In this document: one piece after another, positions 60,943-64,000 of the stretch
How positions within the stretch are numbered: position 1 is the stretch's first letter
Layout: every line of letters starts with the position of its first letter
From: Vibrio penaeicida
GTDB lineage: Bacteria > Pseudomonadota > Gammaproteobacteria > Enterobacterales > Vibrionaceae
NCBI RefSeq assembly: GCF_030689305.1
Contig: NZ_JAUYVM010000001.1
Location: 558,001-622,000, forward strand
Direction: 5' to 3'
Length of the DNA: 64,000 bases
The notes under the pieces: generated by a model
Database searches by the model: none
Told to the model about the DNA's origin: nothing
What the model saw: only the letters and a program-made list of their open reading frames with translations
Program-made: the position numbers and the translations under genes

Positions 60943-61692
60943 TTAGCTGGAACGCAACAGAGAATCAGACGCTTTGTCCATGTCTTCTGCCGTACTCATC
61001 AATTTGACTTGCATTTCAAACTGGCGCTGTAAGTCAATCAAACTGGTCATCTCGCCTACAGCACTCACGTTACTGCCTTCAACGGCTCCAGTCATAATTT
61101 TGATGTTTGCATCAGCTTCGTATTCATTGTTGTCATTTTTGCCACGAAAAAGTCCGTTTGTGTCTTTGTATAAAGAACGGTTATCCGTGTTGGTTAATTT
61201 GATTCTATCGACGGCTTCAATCGCATCTGCTGGAGCACCTTGGGGAATCACAGAAATCGTACCATCTCGACCGATTTCCACTTTACTCAATGGAATTGGC
61301 AAAGTTATCGGTGCACCCGTCTCACCCAAAACAAGATGACCAGAACTGTTGGTCAGTAACCCGGTTTGGTCGATATGTAGATTACCGTTACGGGTTAACC
61401 CTTCTTTACCCGTTTTATCCATCACGGCAATCCAGCCATTGCCTTCTATGGTCACATCCAGATCTCGTCCTGTGGTTATCACACTACCTTGAGCAAAGCT
61501 TTGCCCTGGGCGTTCCGTCATACTGAACACTCGGGTAGGTAAGCCATCGCCGTACGCTTGCATAGAGCGAGCTTGTGCCAAATCGGCGCGAAAGCCTGTC
61601 GTGCTGACGTTAGCCAAGTTATTGGCTTTTAGCTGCATTGCCTGCATGTTTTGTTTTGCCCCGCTCATCGCGAGAAACAGTGAACGATCCAT
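60943..61692 (-). CDS. flgF: Flagellar proximal rod protein FlgF
   Basis: Rod protein (249 aa). MDRSLFLAMSGAKQNMQAMQ and LANVSTTGFRADL are the N-terminal axial motif. VEGSNVSAVGEMTSLIDLQRQFEMQVKLM is the C-terminal one. The start at 61692 follows GGGAG; a longer in-frame start at 61731 overlaps the sigma-54 -12 element and is unlikely. First gene of flgFGHIJ. Confidence 0.95.
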   Translation of the reverse strand: MDRSLFLAMSGAKQNMQAMQLKANNLANVSTTGFRADLAQARSMQAYGDGLPTRVFSMTERPGQSFAQGSVITTGRDLDVTIEGNGWIAVMDKTGKEGLTRNGNLHIDQTGLLTNSSGHLVLGETGAPITLPIPLSKVEIGRDGTISVIPQGAPADAIEAVDRIKLTNTDNRSLYKDTNGLFRGKNDNNEYEADANIKIMTGAVEGSNVSAVGEMTSLIDLQRQFEMQVKLMSTAEDMDKASDSLLRSS

Positions 61693-61727
61693 GGTGTGCT
61701 CCCATAAAAGTCTATGAAAGCTAAAAA

Positions 61728-61742
61728 GCAAACATCGTGCCA
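61728..61742 (-). promoter_or_regulatory. Sigma-54 promoter of flgFGHIJ
   Basis: Minus strand TGGCAC-GATGT-TTGC is an exact match to the sigma-54 consensus. It lies about 36 nt upstream of the flgF ATG. Confidence 0.9.
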
Positions 61743-61832
61743 GTTTTTATATGGCTGATATTTAAGGATTTATATAGAGAAGCGAATAGGGGAGAAAGGC
61801 AGAAGCGGAAAAGATCCGGCAGAGCAAACAAG

Positions 61833-61855
61833 CATTGCCGCATGAAGCGGCAATG
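61833..61855 (-). terminator. flgE terminator
   Basis: Nine-base stem CATTGCCGC / GCGGCAATG just after the flgE stop. The following minus-strand CTTGTTTG is a weak T-run. It separates flgBCDE from flgF. Confidence 0.7.
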
Positions 61856-61872
61856 ACAGATGATTGAAGATG

Positions 61873-63177
61873 TTATCGAATTTGAAGGATGTTCTGTTGC
61901 AGACCGTTGTGTACCTCTAGTGAACGCGAGTTCGCTTGGAAGTTACGTTGAGCTGAAATCAGATCCACCAGCTCCTGAGTCATATCGATGTTCGATTGCT
62001 CTAGAGTACCGCTGGTTACCGAACCGAATGAACCTTTGTTCGATTCACCCCAAATCTTATCACCAGATAATTGAGTAGAATTCCACTGAGTACCGCCTTT
62101 CTTATCCAAGCCTTGTTCATTCGGTACACGTACTAGCGCAACACGCCCTAACGTTACCGCTTCACCGTTTGAATAAGTGCCCATGACGCTACCGTATTCA
62201 TCAAAATCAATCTTAGACAAGAAGCCCGTTGTAGCACCGTCTTCATTGAATTTATTCAATTCAAATGGCGCTGCATATTGGGTTGCCCCAAGCTGGTTAA
62301 ACTCGATTTGTTGGTTTACATCCGCACCATTTAGGTTAATGGGTACTGCGCCAGTTCCTAACGGTTCAGAAACAACTTTTGTCCCGTTATTAATACTTGC
62401 TAACGTACCATCATTGTTGAACCTAATGGTGTGACCCACGTGACCAGTCGGGGAAGTCGCATCACCACCTTGAATGTTAAGAGGTTTTTCACCATCTCCA
62501 TCGGTCATCGTATAGTACGAATGCCAAGTGTTTGGTTGATTAACATCTTTCAAGTAGTAAGTCGTCATCTTATATGACTGACCCATAGAGTCATAAATAG
62601 TCGAAGATGTGGAACGGTTATAAGTCGTCGGATCCGTAATATCGAACAATGCTGGATCTTTCAATTCACCATTTGCAGGCACGTTAACGCCTAGTTCGAT
62701 ATTTTCTGTCGGTTTAGGACGACCGAATTCTGCTGGAATGTTTAATGGCTGTGGCTCGTAAGACGCAACCTCACCAGTATCAGGGTTCACCTGATAGCCT
62801 AATAGATATTCTTCGTTAGAAGTCACCATGTAGTTATCTTTGTTTAGGTGAAAAGCACCATTACGAGTTAACTCGTTCAATTGTGGCTCTAAACGATCTT
62901 TCGATACCGCAAAGAAGCCTGTACCAGAAATTCGTAGATCCATTGGGTTGTTTGTATAAATACTGGAACCTTCATGGAACTGCTGTGCTACTTTTTGCGC
63001 CTGAGCACCACCACCTGTTGCTGTTTTAGCATTGGTGAAAATTGAGTTTGAGTAAACATCGCCAAATTCAGCACGAGACTCTTTAAATCCGTATGAGTTG
63101 GCGTTCGCAATGTTGTTACTGGTTGTGTTCAAGTCCAGTTGAGCTGCGGATAACCCGCTTAAAGCAATATAAGACAT
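61873..63177 (-). CDS. flgE: Flagellar hook protein FlgE
   Basis: Hook subunit (434 aa). MSYIALSGLSAAQLDLNTTS and IANANSYGFKESRA at the N-terminus and SNIDMTQELVDLISAQRNFQANSRSLEV at the C-terminus are the axial ends. The variable centre forms the hook surface. It follows flgD by 28 nt. Confidence 0.97.
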   Translation of the reverse strand: MSYIALSGLSAAQLDLNTTSNNIANANSYGFKESRAEFGDVYSNSIFTNAKTATGGGAQAQKVAQQFHEGSSIYTNNPMDLRISGTGFFAVSKDRLEPQLNELTRNGAFHLNKDNYMVTSNEEYLLGYQVNPDTGEVASYEPQPLNIPAEFGRPKPTENIELGVNVPANGELKDPALFDITDPTTYNRSTSSTIYDSMGQSYKMTTYYLKDVNQPNTWHSYYTMTDGDGEKPLNIQGGDATSPTGHVGHTIRFNNDGTLASINNGTKVVSEPLGTGAVPINLNGADVNQQIEFNQLGATQYAAPFELNKFNEDGATTGFLSKIDFDEYGSVMGTYSNGEAVTLGRVALVRVPNEQGLDKKGGTQWNSTQLSGDKIWGESNKGSFGSVTSGTLEQSNIDMTQELVDLISAQRNFQANSRSLEVHNGLQQNILQIR

Positions 63178-63205
63178 TCCAAAATTCTCCTATCTAGCTA
63201 GCGCT

Positions 63206-63913
63206 TTACGCTTTTCCAACTTCTAGTACTTCAGCTAGTCGAACTGGCGATTCAAAGCCAGCCAGATTGAGTAGTACATTCCCATCACCTTTACCAAGGA
63301 GTACGCTGTTCACGTTTGCGTAAGTTGATACTTCAAATTCACGCGACTCCCCGTCTAGCAAACCACCCGCTTTCACGCTGTATTTGCCACCCGGCAATGG
63401 ATTACCGTTTTCATCTAATCCGTCCCATTCAACCTTACTATCACCGGCAGGTTTTGCGCCTACGTCAAGGGTACGGACAAGCTGCCCTTGTGCGTTCTCA
63501 ATGCGAACAAACATGTTGTCCAGCGCTTGAGGTACCTTAACCATGGCAGACATACCAGCGTTATCAGGTTTAATGCCTGCGGCACCGGGGACTAATACAT
63601 CACGACCAACCAATGACGATGCTTGCAACGCTTGGTTAGAAGTCATGGATGAATTCAAACTTTCGAACTGATTATTCATCTTCCCGATACCATCGACGGT
63701 CGCAAATGAAGCCATTTGCGCAATCATCTGGTCATTGCTGACCGGCTTAAAAGGATCCTGTTGAGCAAGTTGCTTGGTGAGCAACGAAAGAAAATCTTCT
63801 TGGTTAAGATCGTTTTGTCCCGTTACTTTTTCAGGCTTATTCTGCTCTTGCAGGCTCTTAAGCTGATCAACATAGGACAAGCCGCTCTGACCAACATTGT
63901 TGATTCCGGCCAT
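63206..63913 (-). CDS. flgD: Flagellar hook assembly scaffold FlgD
   Basis: Hook cap scaffold (235 aa). QEDFLSLLTKQLAQQDPFKPVSNDQMIAQMASFATV-type N-terminal region and the FlgD Ig-like domain (VRIENAQGQLVRTLDVGAK; WDGLDENGNPLPGGKYSV) are present. It is 18 nt after flgC. Confidence 0.96.
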   Translation of the reverse strand: MAGINNVGQSGLSYVDQLKSLQEQNKPEKVTGQNDLNQEDFLSLLTKQLAQQDPFKPVSNDQMIAQMASFATVDGIGKMNNQFESLNSSMTSNQALQASSLVGRDVLVPGAAGIKPDNAGMSAMVKVPQALDNMFVRIENAQGQLVRTLDVGAKPAGDSKVEWDGLDENGNPLPGGKYSVKAGGLLDGESREFEVSTYANVNSVLLGKGDGNVLLNLAGFESPVRLAEVLEVGKA

Positions 63914-63931
63914 TACGTTACCTCCTTATCC

Positions 63932-64000
63932 CTATTGACCCATCTGCAGCGTACGCAGCAGCATTTGTTTGCTTGCATCTGCAACTTGCACGTTTGTTTG
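63932..64000 (-). CDS. flgC: Flagellar basal-body rod protein FlgC, 3' end
   Basis: The last 22 codons of a minus-strand gene that continues beyond the window. The sequence TNVQVADASKQMLLRTLQMG is the conserved FlgC C-terminus. It is followed by flgD with AAGGAGGT in the gap. Confidence 0.93.
   Translation of the reverse strand, partial: QTNVQVADASKQMLLRTLQMGQ

Overview
The window is a stretch of a gammaproteobacterial main chromosome, almost certainly a Vibrio. The evidence is the toxRS pair divergent from htpG, a V. cholerae-type polar-flagellar flgC-to-flgL run followed by a flagellin with sigma-54 promoters, an OmpU-like porin, an EIIA-less NagE, and E. coli-like blocks in Vibrio order. 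I see no rRNA, tRNA, CRISPR array or prophage. Coding density is high, and almost every transcription unit ends in a readable intrinsic terminator. Species cannot be fixed from the sequence alone.

Layout. 1-6118: TCA cycle genes, with sdhCDAB-sucA leftward and gltA rightward. 6150-13117: Nif3-like protein, DUF1853, pgm, seqA, ybfF, a DUF2788 protein, fldA, a DUF4442 protein and fur, a block conserved in enterics. 13165-13800: an IS200/IS605-type element carrying only tnpA. 13852-20754: glnS, then the N-acetylglucosamine locus, with nagE divergent from nagBAC and candidate NagC and CRP sites between them. 20818-27341: a KefB/C-like antiporter, asnB, rfaH, hemH and adk. 27376-30995: htpG divergent from toxRS around a consensus CRP site. 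31002-36359: a TSUP permease with a SelW-like protein, yfcE, a four-gene DUF1538/DUF1538/PII/CBS operon, and yfcH. 36521-40566: ybbO, cnoX, qmcA, ybbJ and cueR, as in E. coli ybbIJKNO. 40986-49006: a YccT-family protein, a porin, ligA, zipA, cysZ and cysK. 49244-51972: ptsH-ptsI-crr. 52229-64000: flagellin, flgL, flgK, flgJ, flgI, flgH, flgG, flgF, flgE, flgD and the 3' end of flgC, all on the minus strand.

Functional links. PtsH, PtsI and Crr supply phosphate to NagE, which has no EIIA domain of its own. NagA and NagB feed GlcNAc-6-P to glycolysis, and NagC is the likely switch. CysZ and CysK form the sulfate-to-cysteine pair. ZipA and LigA sit beside CysZ as in E. coli. The flagellar genes appear split into sigma-54 units (flgF-J, flgK-L, flagellin) by internal terminators.

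The least explained system is the DUF1538-DUF1538-PII-CBS operon (32762-35031). It holds two related membrane proteins translationally coupled to a PII-like signal protein and a CBS-pair protein, which looks like a nucleotide-gated membrane transporter of unknown substrate. Other points of interest are a 20-residue membrane microprotein with its own ribosome site and terminator (37524-37635), two MITE-like inverted-repeat elements with related ends, and a CnoX lacking the usual Cys38.
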